The notes beneath the pieces are model-generated. The model saw only the letters and a list, made by a program, of their open reading frames with translations. It did not search any database and was not told the DNA's origin. Of a DNA stretch of 64,000 nucleotides, positions 34,154 to 43,580 are shown in pieces. How positions within the stretch are numbered: position 1 is the first letter of the stretch; each line of letters starts with the position of its first letter. A program made the translations under genes and the position numbers. The DNA lies in NCBI GenBank assembly GCA_963559605.1, contig CAUWLL010000001.1:62001-126000 (forward strand), given 5' to 3'. The stretch comes from Dorea_D sp963559605. GTDB lineage: Bacteria; Bacillota; Clostridia; Lachnospirales; Lachnospiraceae.

Positions 34154-34352
34154 ATTTTTCTCCCAGATCTGTAATGCTTCCATCTGCTTCCTGAATGGAA
34201 ATGTTATTAAGCTGGCCGCGTAAATTTCTCTTGAAATCGTCAATATACTGCCGTCTTAATACCTTCTGCTCCCTTGCTTCTGCCTCTGTAAGTCCTTCTG
34301 CTTTTGATTTATGATACAATTCATTGATTCTTGCAATTGATTTATCATCCAT
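34131..34352 (-). CDS. DUF896 small protein (YnzC-like)
   Basis: 73 residues. The DUF896 helical hairpin is clear: IARINELYHKSKAEGLTEAE, then EQKVLRRQYIDDFKRNLRGQL. The family is small, soluble and of unknown function; in Bacillus relatives lie near SOS-regulated genes, which is not the case here. The ATG at 34352 with AAAGGA nine bases away is better than the upstream one at 34385. Its end overlaps the cyclo-ligase start. Confidence 0.88.
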   Translation of the reverse strand: MDDKSIARINELYHKSKAEGLTEAEAREQKVLRRQYIDDFKRNLRGQLNNISIQEADGSITDLGEKFGNKKGN

Positions 34353-34446
34353 TCTCTTTTGTCCTTTCCCAAGTATATTCTTCATAAAATACGTTCTTAT
34401 CTTACACTATACAAACACAGAAGTCCACTTTATCTTATTACAACTT

Positions 34447-34824
34447 CTAACTGGAATAGTTTTCCAGAAATCCATAGAGCTCTTCCGTGGACTCAATATA
34501 TTTTCCGTTTCGGATCTCATCCCGCACCACTGCCGGCAGCTCATCGTATAAAATATCCGTGTATTCATACGCCGTTTTCCGGTCACTTAGATACACTACC
34601 ACATAACCGTTGACTTCCATCAGATAATAGCACCCTTCTTTCAGTGCGCTTCCGTCCGCCTCTACTGCGGATCCTGCTTCTTCCGTCACTGCTTCCTGCT
34701 GTTTTTCCGCCCGCTTTTTCGCAGACTCCTTTGCTTTCTGAAAACTCAACTGATAGGCGCAAGTGATGACCAGCACCGCAATGATTGCCGCCGTAAAAAA
34801 ACCAATACCATACTTATTTCCCAT
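34447..34824 (-). CDS. Membrane-anchored protein with BofC C-terminal-like domain
   Basis: 125 residues: one N-terminal membrane segment (about 8-27), a Lys/Glu/Ala-rich helix, then a C-terminal domain of about 60 residues (CYYLMEVNGYVVVYL to YGFLENYSS) that resembles the BofC C-terminal domain. BofC of Bacillus inhibits the SpoIVB protease in the sigma-K checkpoint. The match is by eye and the upstream BofC part is absent, so function is unproven. It lies next to a SpoVB-like flippase and yqfCD, which favours a sporulation link. Confidence 0.6.
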   Translation of the reverse strand: MGNKYGIGFFTAAIIAVLVITCAYQLSFQKAKESAKKRAEKQQEAVTEEAGSAVEADGSALKEGCYYLMEVNGYVVVYLSDRKTAYEYTDILYDELPAVVRDEIRNGKYIESTEELYGFLENYSS

Positions 34825-34900
34825 AAGGACAACTCCTTTTTTCGTATAGTATTGGCCGTTTTCTCAAAAACTATTCAAACACAAAATGTTTCACTTCTTT

Positions 34901-36556
34901 TTACTTGAACAGACGACATTTTCTGCATACCTTTACAAGCTTTGTACCCATTGGCATCTGTTTCATTTCATTTTCTGTAAGACCGCCCAGCAGAACGATT
35001 GCCACACCGTAAACTGCCACCGCTGCCAGAAGAGCGATCACTGCCGCGATACGTGTCCCTACAAAAAGTTCAAATAACAAATGTATCACAAGGACCACAG
35101 CTCCCATAATTGCAGACGCGATCACAGGAATTACAAAAGTTTTCTTCTGCTCCTGTACATATCCCGACATTTCCCGCATGGCGTGGGCATTCAAAATACA
35201 CACCGCCACTGCAAAAACAATCTTGCTGACAACAAGCGCATAGATGCCCCATCGGAAAATAACCAGCATAAAGAATAACGCCGCTGTATGGATCACTAGC
35301 GCAATGGCTGCATTTTTCACCGGAACCATCATAGCATTCATTCCTTGCAGCACCGCATTTGTAATGGTAGACAGACAGTAAAATACAACGGAAACAGCGC
35401 CGATCTGTAATGTAACTGCCGCCATATCGTTATTTTCCGTAAAGAAGATCAAGTCGAGAAGCGGTTTTGCCAGCACCAGAAATCCGGCAGCGCTTGGAAT
35501 TGCAACTACCATCGTAAATCTGGTAAATAATTCAATTTTATTATGTATCTGTTTCCGGCTCTTACTCTGGACTGCCGCAACGATACTCGGAATGAGTGAC
35601 GCTGCAATGGCATTTGCAAATGCAAGAGGAACGTTGATCAGCGTGTCATATTTTCCGCTGATAATTCCAAGAAGCGCCGCATATTCCGACTCTTTATGCC
35701 CCTGCGCCTCCATAATCTGTCCGAACATGGCGTTATCGATCACGCCGCACAGATTATAGACAGTGGAACTGAGAAGTACCGGAGCAATGGTAATAAGAAG
35801 GATCTTAAAAATCGTCTGATAGCTTTCCCGGTGCTTACTTCTGTCTCTGCGCATCCGGCGTTTCACTACCCGCTTATACGCCATAAAAATAAACACGAGA
35901 ACAGCGAGAGCCGCCAATGCTCCCACCACAGTACCAAGGGTTCCGCCTGCGGCTCCGTATGCAAGAGGAAGAGAATCGCTGCCCTTTTTTGACAATCCTT
36001 TCCCCACTTTTATCAACACATAAGCGCCGCCCACACTGACTACGGCATTTACGATCTGTTCCAATACCTGTGAAAGCGCCGTTGGCATCATAGAGCCGTT
36101 TCCCTGGAAGAATCCACGGAAAACGCCCAGAAGGGCAACTACCAAAACGCAGGGTGCAAGTACCCGAAGAGCATAAGCGCTCAGCTTCATAGCCATGATA
36201 CGCTCTGCGATAAATCCCCCGCCGAAGAACAAGATAAGCGCCGCCGTACCGCCCACCATAATGGCAAAGACAAGCGCTCCCCGAAATACTTTATATGCAT
36301 TTTTGTACTGTTTTTTTGCCACTCTTGCAGATACCAGCTTGGATACTGCCAGAGGAAGACTATAAGAAGTCAGGGTCAGGGCAATGGAATAAATCTGGAA
36401 TGCCACTCCATAATACCCCATTCCCTTGTCTCCCAGAATATTGACAAGAGGGACTCTGTATACTGCGCCGATAAGTTTGGTGATCACACCGGCGATGGCA
36501 AGGACAGAGCCCTGTACCAGAAGATTCTTTTCCTTGCGATTTGTTTGTTCTGCCAT
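34901..36556 (-). CDS. Polysaccharide/lipid II flippase of the SpoVB/MurJ-like MOP superfamily
   Basis: 551 residues, about 14 membrane segments. The N-terminus (SVLAIAGVITKLIGAVYRVPLVNILG) and GFFQGNGSMMPTALSQVLEQ are typical of SpoVB/YtgP proteins. These flip lipid-linked precursors across the membrane, in spore cortex or vegetative wall synthesis. Sequence alone does not separate SpoVB from YtgP-type MurJ. It follows ybeY downstream of the yqfCD-phoH group. Confidence 0.86.
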   Translation of the reverse strand: MAEQTNRKEKNLLVQGSVLAIAGVITKLIGAVYRVPLVNILGDKGMGYYGVAFQIYSIALTLTSYSLPLAVSKLVSARVAKKQYKNAYKVFRGALVFAIMVGGTAALILFFGGGFIAERIMAMKLSAYALRVLAPCVLVVALLGVFRGFFQGNGSMMPTALSQVLEQIVNAVVSVGGAYVLIKVGKGLSKKGSDSLPLAYGAAGGTLGTVVGALAALAVLVFIFMAYKRVVKRRMRRDRSKHRESYQTIFKILLITIAPVLLSSTVYNLCGVIDNAMFGQIMEAQGHKESEYAALLGIISGKYDTLINVPLAFANAIAASLIPSIVAAVQSKSRKQIHNKIELFTRFTMVVAIPSAAGFLVLAKPLLDLIFFTENNDMAAVTLQIGAVSVVFYCLSTITNAVLQGMNAMMVPVKNAAIALVIHTAALFFMLVIFRWGIYALVVSKIVFAVAVCILNAHAMREMSGYVQEQKKTFVIPVIASAIMGAVVLVIHLLFELFVGTRIAAVIALLAAVAVYGVAIVLLGGLTENEMKQMPMGTKLVKVCRKCRLFK

Positions 36557-36581
36557 GTCTTACTCCATCTTAACCTGATAT

Positions 36582-37076
36582 TTATCGTAATATATTAAGC
36601 TTTTCCAATATTTTCCGCTGCTGATCTTCCATGATAAGACGTTCCTCGTCCTCTATATGGTCATATCCACATAAGTGTAACACAGAATGAGCAATTAAAA
36701 AAGCAAATTCTCTCTTTGGAGAATGTCCGAATTCCTCTGCCTGAGAAAAAACTTTCTCTTTGGAGATGACAATATCTCCCAGAAGAAGTTCTCCCGTCTC
36801 CGGTTCAAAACAATCGTACCGCTCTTCCAAAAAGTCAAATTCTCCCGGAACCTCATAATCCGCCACAGGAAATGACAATACATCTGTCGGACGGTCCATC
36901 CCGCGAAACTCCAGATTCATGCGATGGATGTCCTCATTCATGGTGAGGAGGAGATTCACCTCCGCCTCATAAGGGCAGCCCACATGATCCAGCGCAGCCA
37001 CAACTACTTCTTTTGCCAGCTTGTGACTGTCGAAAGGCAATTCTAAACTTCCTTCATCTTCCAGATATAACGTCAT
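36582..37076 (-). CDS. ybeY: Endoribonuclease YbeY
   Basis: 164 residues with the zinc motif HSVLHLCGYDH (His-x3-His-x5-His) near residue 131 and RPTDVLSFPV upstream. YbeY acts in 16S rRNA 3'-end processing and ribosome quality control. The ATG overlaps the phoH stop by 4 bp (ATGA). The phoH-ybeY pair is conserved in bacteria. Confidence 0.95.
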   Translation of the reverse strand: MTLYLEDEGSLELPFDSHKLAKEVVVAALDHVGCPYEAEVNLLLTMNEDIHRMNLEFRGMDRPTDVLSFPVADYEVPGEFDFLEERYDCFEPETGELLLGDIVISKEKVFSQAEEFGHSPKREFAFLIAHSVLHLCGYDHIEDEERLIMEDQQRKILEKLNILR

Positions 37077-38068
37077 GATCTTCTCCCCTTACTCCTTGTC
37101 TTGCTCCTCGCAAGCTTATTTTCATAATCTTCGTATGCTTTTACAATCTTCTGTACCAGTGGATGCCGCACAACGTCCTTGTTTGTCAAACGGCAAATAC
37201 TGATGTCGTCGATATTTTTTACTACATTAACCGCCGTGTCAAGACCGGACACCTGTCCTGCCGGCAAGTCTTTTTGTGTCTCATCTCCCGTTATCACAAC
37301 TTTCGAACCAAACCCGATACGGGTTAAGAACATCTTCATCTGCGCCGGGGTCGTATTCTGCGCTTCATCCAAGATAATAAACGCATTATCCAGCGTACGC
37401 CCGCGCATATAAGCAAGAGGCGCCACCTCGATCAGCCCTTTCTCCGAATTTTTAACAAAAGACTCCGCCCCCATGATCTGATACAGCGCATCATAGAGCG
37501 GCCGCAGGTAGGGATCGATCTTACTTTGCAGATCTCCCGGCAGGAAGCCCAGCTTCTCTCCCGCTTCAATGGCAGGTCTTGTAAGGATAATACGTCCCAC
37601 TTCGTTATTTTTAAAGGCAGTGATCGCCATAGCCATGGCAAGATAAGTCTTGCCCGTTCCTGCAGGACCGAGTCCGAATACGATCATTTTGTTGCGGATG
37701 GCATCCACATATTTTTTCTGCCCCAGTGTCTTAGGTTTTATAGGCTTTCCCTGAATGGTGTGACAGATAATATCCTTATCAATCTCAACGATGCTTTCCT
37801 CCATATCCTCCATCGCAAGAGAAAGCGTATAGTCTACATTTTGTTCCTGTATGGTATTTCCCCGTCTGGACAACTCTGCCAGCTGGTCTAACACCCGCCT
37901 TGCCTTCTCCACGCGAAGAGCCTCTCCCATGATCTTCACATGCTCATCTCTGGCGATCAAAGTGACATGGAGTGTGCGTTCAATCTTTTTTGCATATCTG
38001 TCAAATTGTCCAAATACATTTCTTTCATGTTCTGCCGGAATTTCAATTACCGCTTCCATCATTCCCAT
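37073..38068 (-). CDS. PhoH-like ATPase
   Basis: 331 residues. An N-terminal region of about 115 residues is followed by the PhoH ATPase with GPAGTGKTYLA (Walker A), AFIILDEAQNTTPAQ (Walker B) and VVITGDETQKDLP. PhoH proteins are predicted RNA-linked ATPases. AAGGAG is nine bases from the ATG. The start lies 26 bp inside yqfD, and its end overlaps ybeY, so the four genes yqfC-yqfD-phoH-ybeY form a tightly coupled unit. Confidence 0.92.
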   Translation of the reverse strand: MGMMEAVIEIPAEHERNVFGQFDRYAKKIERTLHVTLIARDEHVKIMGEALRVEKARRVLDQLAELSRRGNTIQEQNVDYTLSLAMEDMEESIVEIDKDIICHTIQGKPIKPKTLGQKKYVDAIRNKMIVFGLGPAGTGKTYLAMAMAITAFKNNEVGRIILTRPAIEAGEKLGFLPGDLQSKIDPYLRPLYDALYQIMGAESFVKNSEKGLIEVAPLAYMRGRTLDNAFIILDEAQNTTPAQMKMFLTRIGFGSKVVITGDETQKDLPAGQVSGLDTAVNVVKNIDDISICRLTNKDVVRHPLVQKIVKAYEDYENKLARSKTRSKGRRS

Positions 38069-39338
38069 GGACTGTCTCTCCTTGCTGCTCTTCCTTATGA
38101 TTTTCAGGCGCTTCCGGTCGTTTTGACGGTTGTTTTTCTCCCACCGGCATTCTCACGGTAATCGTGCCCTCTGCCCGGGAAAAATCACGCCCTGTATATA
38201 TTTTAACATTATTCTCCAGAATTTCTACCCCCTTTTTCTCTAAATCCTCCATACTTCTGTAAAATCTGCCGCTTAGGAGCTTCTGTTCCTGTGCCGGAGT
38301 ATAAGTTTTTTTCACCGATTCATAGGGAGTGATCTTTTTCACCGCCACCGTGACCGGAAGATAGAAGTTCTCGAAGATTTTCAACTGTTTCTGACGGGTA
38401 TAGACTTCCCGGTGAGGATAACGATCCTTCACATCTCCGAAAGAAAATCTGTAATTTCCCATGGTAAGACTGACTGCCGTGTGCCCCTGCTCCTCGCCCT
38501 TTGGTCCCTTCCGTCTCTTTTTCACTTCATATGTATGGGGATTTGTATCTTGATACGCGATCGTCGTCTCTCCGACAATATCCGCATCTGCCTCCTGATA
38601 CCGATACCCCGTGACTTCTTTTGCATCATTGACCACCGGAACCTGCCCGGAGACAAGCACCGTTCCTTTCTTCACCCGCTCCCCCGGTTTCACCTTTACG
38701 ACTCCTTTTCGCACCACAATATCGCGTATGATGCAGTTTCTGTCTGCAACAATGTCCGTAGGTTTGTCTCTATGCGCCATCTGTCCTGCCGTATCCATAG
38801 AATCTTCATTTTCTTTGATCTTTACATAGAGCACCGTTCCCTTTACAGAAGCTGACACCCACACAATGTCGTCATATGCTTTTCGCACATCTTTCACAAT
38901 GCGGCCACAGTCTACTTCAGATTTTCGAATACCTGTCTTCACATCTGTAGAAGCCAGAAACTTTAAAAGTGCTTCGTCTGTATACATACTGTTCCCGGAA
39001 ATATCAATATTCCATATAAACCGTGACAGGACTACGATCAAAACTACACAGAATACTCCCCCGCAAAAAAAGAAGCGCCGCCCGCGATATTTCTGTAAGA
39101 AAAAGGGAAGACCGATTCTTTTTACTACAACAACTTTTGTACCGGTCTTTTTCAGTACCGGTTTTAGCTGCCGGAATCCATGGATCGTTATATTCATTTC
39201 ATAATTTCCGAAATCACTTTTTAATCCCCACAGACAGATTCCCTTATATCTGCATGCGTTGATAAAACGCTCCGCCGAACGCCCCGTGATACGGATACGC
39301 AGATAGCCCTTAATATATCGAAGGAATGTTAACAGCAA
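38043..39338 (-). CDS. yqfD: Sporulation protein YqfD
   Basis: 431 residues. A cytoplasmic N-terminal third is followed by one membrane segment (about 90-108) and a long extracytoplasmic domain with beta-rich sequence (VSASVKGTVLYVKIKE, VKPGERVKKGTVLVSGQVPV). This is the YqfD/SpoIV-like family, found only in spore formers and expressed in the mother cell in Bacillus. Its start overlaps yqfC by 10 bp. Residues after about 415 are Lys/Glu/Pro-rich. Confidence 0.9.
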   Translation of the reverse strand: MLLTFLRYIKGYLRIRITGRSAERFINACRYKGICLWGLKSDFGNYEMNITIHGFRQLKPVLKKTGTKVVVVKRIGLPFFLQKYRGRRFFFCGGVFCVVLIVVLSRFIWNIDISGNSMYTDEALLKFLASTDVKTGIRKSEVDCGRIVKDVRKAYDDIVWVSASVKGTVLYVKIKENEDSMDTAGQMAHRDKPTDIVADRNCIIRDIVVRKGVVKVKPGERVKKGTVLVSGQVPVVNDAKEVTGYRYQEADADIVGETTIAYQDTNPHTYEVKKRRKGPKGEEQGHTAVSLTMGNYRFSFGDVKDRYPHREVYTRQKQLKIFENFYLPVTVAVKKITPYESVKKTYTPAQEQKLLSGRFYRSMEDLEKKGVEILENNVKIYTGRDFSRAEGTITVRMPVGEKQPSKRPEAPENHKEEQQGETVHGNDGSGN

Positions 39339-39634
39339 CTTTTTCCGCCTCCCGATGAATTCTGATATTCAATGGAATCGATACGTCCATTGACCTTCAT
39401 CTCATCATTCGTATAGTAATCCACGAGGAGATTCTTTCCGGACACTTTGATCTGTCCGATCTTCGTCTGTATCCTGACCACTGTATCGGTATATTCAAGA
39501 ATCCCTCTGTAGTTTTCCAGGCACAGTTCTGTCTGCCCGGTCATAGTGAGCACCGGAGTTCCCATCACAACATCCTTGGGAGCTTCTGTTAATTCTGCCA
39601 CCTTATATTTCAAAGAATAACTTCTCTCTTTCAT
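39329..39634 (-). CDS. yqfC: YqfC/YabP-family sporulation protein
   Basis: 101 residues with the YabP/YqfC beta-rich core (LTMTGQTELCLENYRGILEY, then IRTKIGQIKVSGKNL type sequence) and a C-terminal GGGKSCC. The family is mother-cell specific in spore formers and partners YqfD. The next coding region upstream ends at 39829 behind a hairpin, so yqfC begins its own operon. Confidence 0.88.
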   Translation of the reverse strand: MKERSYSLKYKVAELTEAPKDVVMGTPVLTMTGQTELCLENYRGILEYTDTVVRIQTKIGQIKVSGKNLLVDYYTNDEMKVNGRIDSIEYQNSSGGGKSCC

Positions 39635-39748
39635 AAAAACGCCATTCCAAGATTTTATTACAATCTATGAAACAGCAGTACCGTCTATTACTGTTTTCTT
39701 TCATCTTACCAAAACCACATGTACTGATAAAAAAGGGAAAATAATTAG

Positions 39749-39798
39749 GAGGCATCCGGGTGATAACAACCTTTGCAGATGTTACACACGGATGCCTC
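39749..39798 (-). terminator. Long hairpin downstream of the MATE gene
   Basis: GAGGCATCCG (39749-39758) and CGGATGCCTC (39789-39798) form a perfect 10-bp inverted repeat. Further imperfect pairing (GTGATAAC with GTTACAC) extends the stem inward to a loop of about 13 bases. On the minus strand T-rich sequence follows after a short gap. It probably ends MATE transcription and separates it from yqfC. The stretch 39635-39828 holds no gene that I can support. Confidence 0.65.
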
Positions 39799-39828
39799 GG
39801 AAGAAGAAAATGAATAAAACACTTGATG

Positions 39829-41199
39829 TCAAACTGATTTTTCCATTTTTCGAAGTGCCTTTTTAAATTGAAAGGAAAATAAAATTGCCGTAAATGTGAC
39901 TGCAAGCGTATCTGCGATCGGCTCCGCAAGATAGACAGCCATTGTCCGGTTGCTTTTCCAAATCTGCGGCAATATATAGATGAGCGGAAGCAACAATACA
40001 AATTTCCTCACCACGGCTACCGTAATAGATTCCATTGCTCTTCCCAGCGAATTAAACGTCATCTGACATGCCATCTGAATACCGAACAGTACCATCACCG
40101 CCATATACACCCGAAGCGCCGTTCCCGTAAAGTTCAGAAGCTCTGCGTCCGTTGTAAACAGAGAAGCAAACACTTTGGGAACCGCCATTACAAACGCCCA
40201 CAAAAGCGCCGCATAGCTAAGACTCACTCCCAGCAGCAGTTTAAATGCCCCTTTGACGCGGGAAGCATCCCCTGCACCGTAATTGTAACTGATGATAGGC
40301 TGCGCTCCCTGCCCGAGTCCCTGTAAGGGCAGCATGGCGAACTGCATTACACTGGTTAAAATAGTCATAGCGCCGACTGCAATGTCTCCGCCGTATTTCT
40401 GAAGGGACGAATTAAAGCACACGGAAATCACACTCTCGCTGGACTGCATAACAAATGTAGACACTCCAAGCGCCAGACAGGGAAAAATAACTCCCGGTGT
40501 AAGCCCTATATTTTTTCTTTGAATACGAAGGGTTGTCTTTTTCCCACACAGGAAACTGACGACCCAGATACAGGACAACGCCTGCGATATAATCGTAGCA
40601 AGCGCCGCACCCCGTACGTCCATGTCAAACACAAAGATAAAGATAGGATCTAACACGATATTCGCCACTGCTCCGATCAAAACCGATAACATTCCCGTTT
40701 TTGCAAATCCCTGTGCCGTAATAAATGCATTCATGCCAAGGGTAAGCTCCACAAAGATCGTACCAAACGCATAAGTATTCATATACCTTGTGGCATAACC
40801 GATGGTGTTTTCACTTGCACCGAATGCCAGCAAAAGTTCTCGGTTCCAAACCAGAAGTACCACGGTTAATACAATAGAGATCAAAATCTGCAATGTAAAA
40901 CAATTCCCGAGGATCTTTTCCGCCTTCTCGTCATCTTGCTTTCCCATGGCAATGGACGCTCTCGGCGAACCGCCGTAACCTACCAGTGCCGCAAAAGCAG
41001 ATACGATCATAATGAGAGGCATACAAACCCCTACTCCCGTAAGGGCTGCCGCTCCGATGCCCGGAATGTGTCCGATATAGATACGATCCACGATATTATA
41101 GAGCATATTGATAAGCTGCGCAGCAACCGTAGGTACTGCAAGACGAAACAGCAATTTCCCGATCGGTTCTGTGCGCAGAAATTCTTTATCCTGTGTCAT
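39829..41199 (-). CDS. MATE-family efflux transporter
   Basis: 456 residues, 12 predicted membrane segments in two homologous halves. The N-terminus (PIGKLLFRLAVPTVAAQLINMLYNIVD type) and SYNYGAGDASRVKGAF are characteristic of MATE proteins of the clostridial NorM/DinF-like group. It probably exports cationic compounds with sodium or protons; the substrate is unknown. It is read towards the long hairpin and lies just downstream of the chemoreceptor gene. Confidence 0.9.
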   Translation of the reverse strand: MTQDKEFLRTEPIGKLLFRLAVPTVAAQLINMLYNIVDRIYIGHIPGIGAAALTGVGVCMPLIMIVSAFAALVGYGGSPRASIAMGKQDDEKAEKILGNCFTLQILISIVLTVVLLVWNRELLLAFGASENTIGYATRYMNTYAFGTIFVELTLGMNAFITAQGFAKTGMLSVLIGAVANIVLDPIFIFVFDMDVRGAALATIISQALSCIWVVSFLCGKKTTLRIQRKNIGLTPGVIFPCLALGVSTFVMQSSESVISVCFNSSLQKYGGDIAVGAMTILTSVMQFAMLPLQGLGQGAQPIISYNYGAGDASRVKGAFKLLLGVSLSYAALLWAFVMAVPKVFASLFTTDAELLNFTGTALRVYMAVMVLFGIQMACQMTFNSLGRAMESITVAVVRKFVLLLPLIYILPQIWKSNRTMAVYLAEPIADTLAVTFTAILFSFQFKKALRKMEKSV

Positions 41200-41248
41200 A
41201 ATTCTTCGCTTTCTAAAGTTATATTATCCGTCTTAAGTTTGTTTGTCT

Positions 41249-42901
41249 TTACTTTAATTTAAACTGTCTCACCAAATGATCCAGTGTATTTGCCATCTCC
41301 GACATTTCCTGTGTAGATGCCGCGCTCTCTTCGATCGTAGCTGAATTCGAATTGATCACAGATGCAATCTGGGAAATTCCCTCGTTCACAGCTGCAATAG
41401 AAATCGCTTCTTCTGCGGCAATATCCGAAATATTACTGATGGTCTTTGTTACCTCATCGGTATTTTTCGCAGTACCCTCCAGAATCTGCGCCGTATCGTT
41501 TGCAATACGAACCCCGTTCTCGATCGCGTCGATAGAACTTGTGATCAGCGCAGTAGTATCTTTCGATGCCTGTGCACTCCGAGAGGCAAGACTTCTGACC
41601 TCATCCGCAACAACAGCGAATCCTTTGCCTGCTTCTCCGGCACGTGCCGCCTCTACGGCTGCATTCAGTGCCAGAATATTCGTCTGGAATGCAATATCTT
41701 CAATGGTCTGGATGATTTTTTCGATTTCTTTGGAATGCCGTCCCATCTGCTCCATAGCAGCTACCAGTTCTTCCATCTTCTGCGTACTCTCTGACATCTC
41801 CGTCTGGACTGTGTGCGCCTGAACCTTCGCATTCTCAGCTACAGATGCGCTTTGCTTCACCTGACTGGAAATCTCAGAAATGGTAGCGGCAAGTTCCTGC
41901 GAAGTACTTGCCTGTTCTGTAGAACCTTGGGCAAAATGCTGTGTATTGGCAGACAATTGTCCGGAGGCATTTTTCACCGTATAAGAAGCATCCTGGATTT
42001 TCTTAAACGCGCTGTTCAAAGACGCTGTCAAAGATTGAATGGCACGTTGGATCTGAACAAAATCTCCTTTGAACTCTCCGGTATGCTCTACTTGCAGATT
42101 TCCCTCTGCCAGTTGCTCCATAGACTCCTGGATCGTCTGGATATAAGATGCCAGCTCAGAGACAGAACTGTTCAGCGCCTCTGCCAATTGCCCCACTTCA
42201 TCCGTGCTCTGAATATCGATCTGGAAATGTAGATCTCCTTCTGCCAGTTTCTTACTGTTCTCCGTAATCAGAAGCAGTGGATTAATAACTCTTTTGTAAA
42301 TATATACGATCAATACCGCACAGAGTACTATGATCAAAAGAATAGAAATCGTAATCGCAAGAAAAGTCATTTTAATCGCAGACGCAGACGTAGCCTCCGC
42401 AGAATCCGTCATTTCCTGACAGACCGCGATAACTTTGTCCAGCTGTCCCTCTAATTCAGCAATCTTAGATTTGATTTCACCTGTATACATCTCGGCAGCC
42501 GCTTTTTCATCTGTCTCCTGTAAAGTCAGAGCTTTATCGGCAGACGCATGGACTTCTTTATGAACCCCCTTCATCTCCGCTCTCAAAGCATCGATCTCTT
42601 CATTTCCGCTTTTCTCATCGGAGTACAGCCACTTTCCGAGGACACAGCCGTCATCGACTTTACTTCCTGTAAACTCTGTCCCGAATCCCAATGCAGAACC
42701 AAGACCTTCCACCCACGCGTAATGCGCTTTCTGGCTTTCCAGAGCTATGCTGTGAACCCGCGCCGCATTGCTGATCTGTTTGTTGCTGTTTTTAATTTTG
42801 CCAAGCCCATTCCCTACACAGAAAAAAAGCAAAATAATAGCCAAAGCCACTCCCGCAAGCAAAATTCCCACTTTTACCTTGATACTGTCTCTTTTCCTCA
42901 T
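41249..42901 (-). CDS. Methyl-accepting chemotaxis protein with extracytoplasmic CZB domain
   Basis: 550 residues: membrane segment 1 (about 10-30), an extracytoplasmic helical domain (31-178), membrane segment 2 (about 179-202), HAMP (about 203-260) and a signalling domain with the hairpin tip IAFQTNILALNAAVEAARAG. The sensor region holds His60, Cys86 in CVLGKWLY, His114 and His118, the four ligands of the CZB zinc-binding domain. CZB domains are mostly cytoplasmic in characterised proteins, and here the domain falls between the two membrane segments. AAAGGAG precedes the ATG. No other chemotaxis or flagellar gene is present. Confidence 0.9.
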   Translation of the reverse strand: MRKRDSIKVKVGILLAGVALAIILLFFCVGNGLGKIKNSNKQISNAARVHSIALESQKAHYAWVEGLGSALGFGTEFTGSKVDDGCVLGKWLYSDEKSGNEEIDALRAEMKGVHKEVHASADKALTLQETDEKAAAEMYTGEIKSKIAELEGQLDKVIAVCQEMTDSAEATSASAIKMTFLAITISILLIIVLCAVLIVYIYKRVINPLLLITENSKKLAEGDLHFQIDIQSTDEVGQLAEALNSSVSELASYIQTIQESMEQLAEGNLQVEHTGEFKGDFVQIQRAIQSLTASLNSAFKKIQDASYTVKNASGQLSANTQHFAQGSTEQASTSQELAATISEISSQVKQSASVAENAKVQAHTVQTEMSESTQKMEELVAAMEQMGRHSKEIEKIIQTIEDIAFQTNILALNAAVEAARAGEAGKGFAVVADEVRSLASRSAQASKDTTALITSSIDAIENGVRIANDTAQILEGTAKNTDEVTKTISNISDIAAEEAISIAAVNEGISQIASVINSNSATIEESAASTQEMSEMANTLDHLVRQFKLK

Positions 42902-43069
42902 AGTTTCTCCTTTGTATACTTTATTTTATACATAAAAAAATATAGCATATATTATAAGATTTTACAACCAAAAACACGGAAATGCTCGATACAATTACCG
43001 CTTTTCAAACAATCTTTCTACATTTCCGAAGAATAAGTTTCCCGCTCTCTTTTTTCCTCGCAGCCACAT

Positions 43070-43549
43070 CTACTTATGGTAGGGCGCGCCGTTTATGATC
43101 CGATAGCTCCGATATACCTGCTCCAACAGTATCACCCGCATCAGCTGATGCGGGAACGTCATTTTAGAAAAACTAAGGGCATAATCCGAACGCTTCAGAA
43201 CGTCTGCTCCCAGACCGATGGAACCGCCGATAACAAACGTAATATGGCTGACTCCCTGCACTCCGAGCGCTTCGATTTTTTCTGCCAGTTCCTCGGATGT
43301 CAGCATTTTCCCCTGTATCTCTAACGTCACTACATAAGCGTCGTCTTTGATATGCTTCAGAATCCTCTCTGCCTCTTTGGCACGTATCAAATTTTCCACA
43401 GTTTCACTGGCATGATCCGGCGTCTTTTCATCCGCCACCTCTATCACTTCCAGCTTACAGTATTTCGACAGTCGTTTCCCGTACTCCGAAACGGCGTCCT
43501 TCAGATATTTTTCTTTGATCTTCCCGACAGTAACAATTGTAATCTTCAT
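43070..43549 (-). CDS. rlmH: 23S rRNA (pseudouridine1915-N3)-methyltransferase RlmH
   Basis: 159 residues, the usual RlmH length. The SPOUT-fold knot motif FVIGGSIGLG is near 107 and the C-terminus ends in the conserved FPHQLMRVILLEQVYRSYRI segment. It methylates pseudouridine 1915 of 23S rRNA on assembled ribosomes, using SAM. The 168-base gap between it and the chemoreceptor gene start is AT-rich with no supported gene. Confidence 0.96.
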   Translation of the reverse strand: MKITIVTVGKIKEKYLKDAVSEYGKRLSKYCKLEVIEVADEKTPDHASETVENLIRAKEAERILKHIKDDAYVVTLEIQGKMLTSEELAEKIEALGVQGVSHITFVIGGSIGLGADVLKRSDYALSFSKMTFPHQLMRVILLEQVYRSYRIINGAPYHK

Positions 43550-43580
43550 CTTGAACTCCCTATTGACCGCTCTTGATCGT

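Noticed and set aside
39603..40001. Minus-strand open frame of 132 codons between the MATE gene and yqfC
   Set aside because: It overlaps the end of MATE and the long hairpin, and has no ribosome binding site or family signature.
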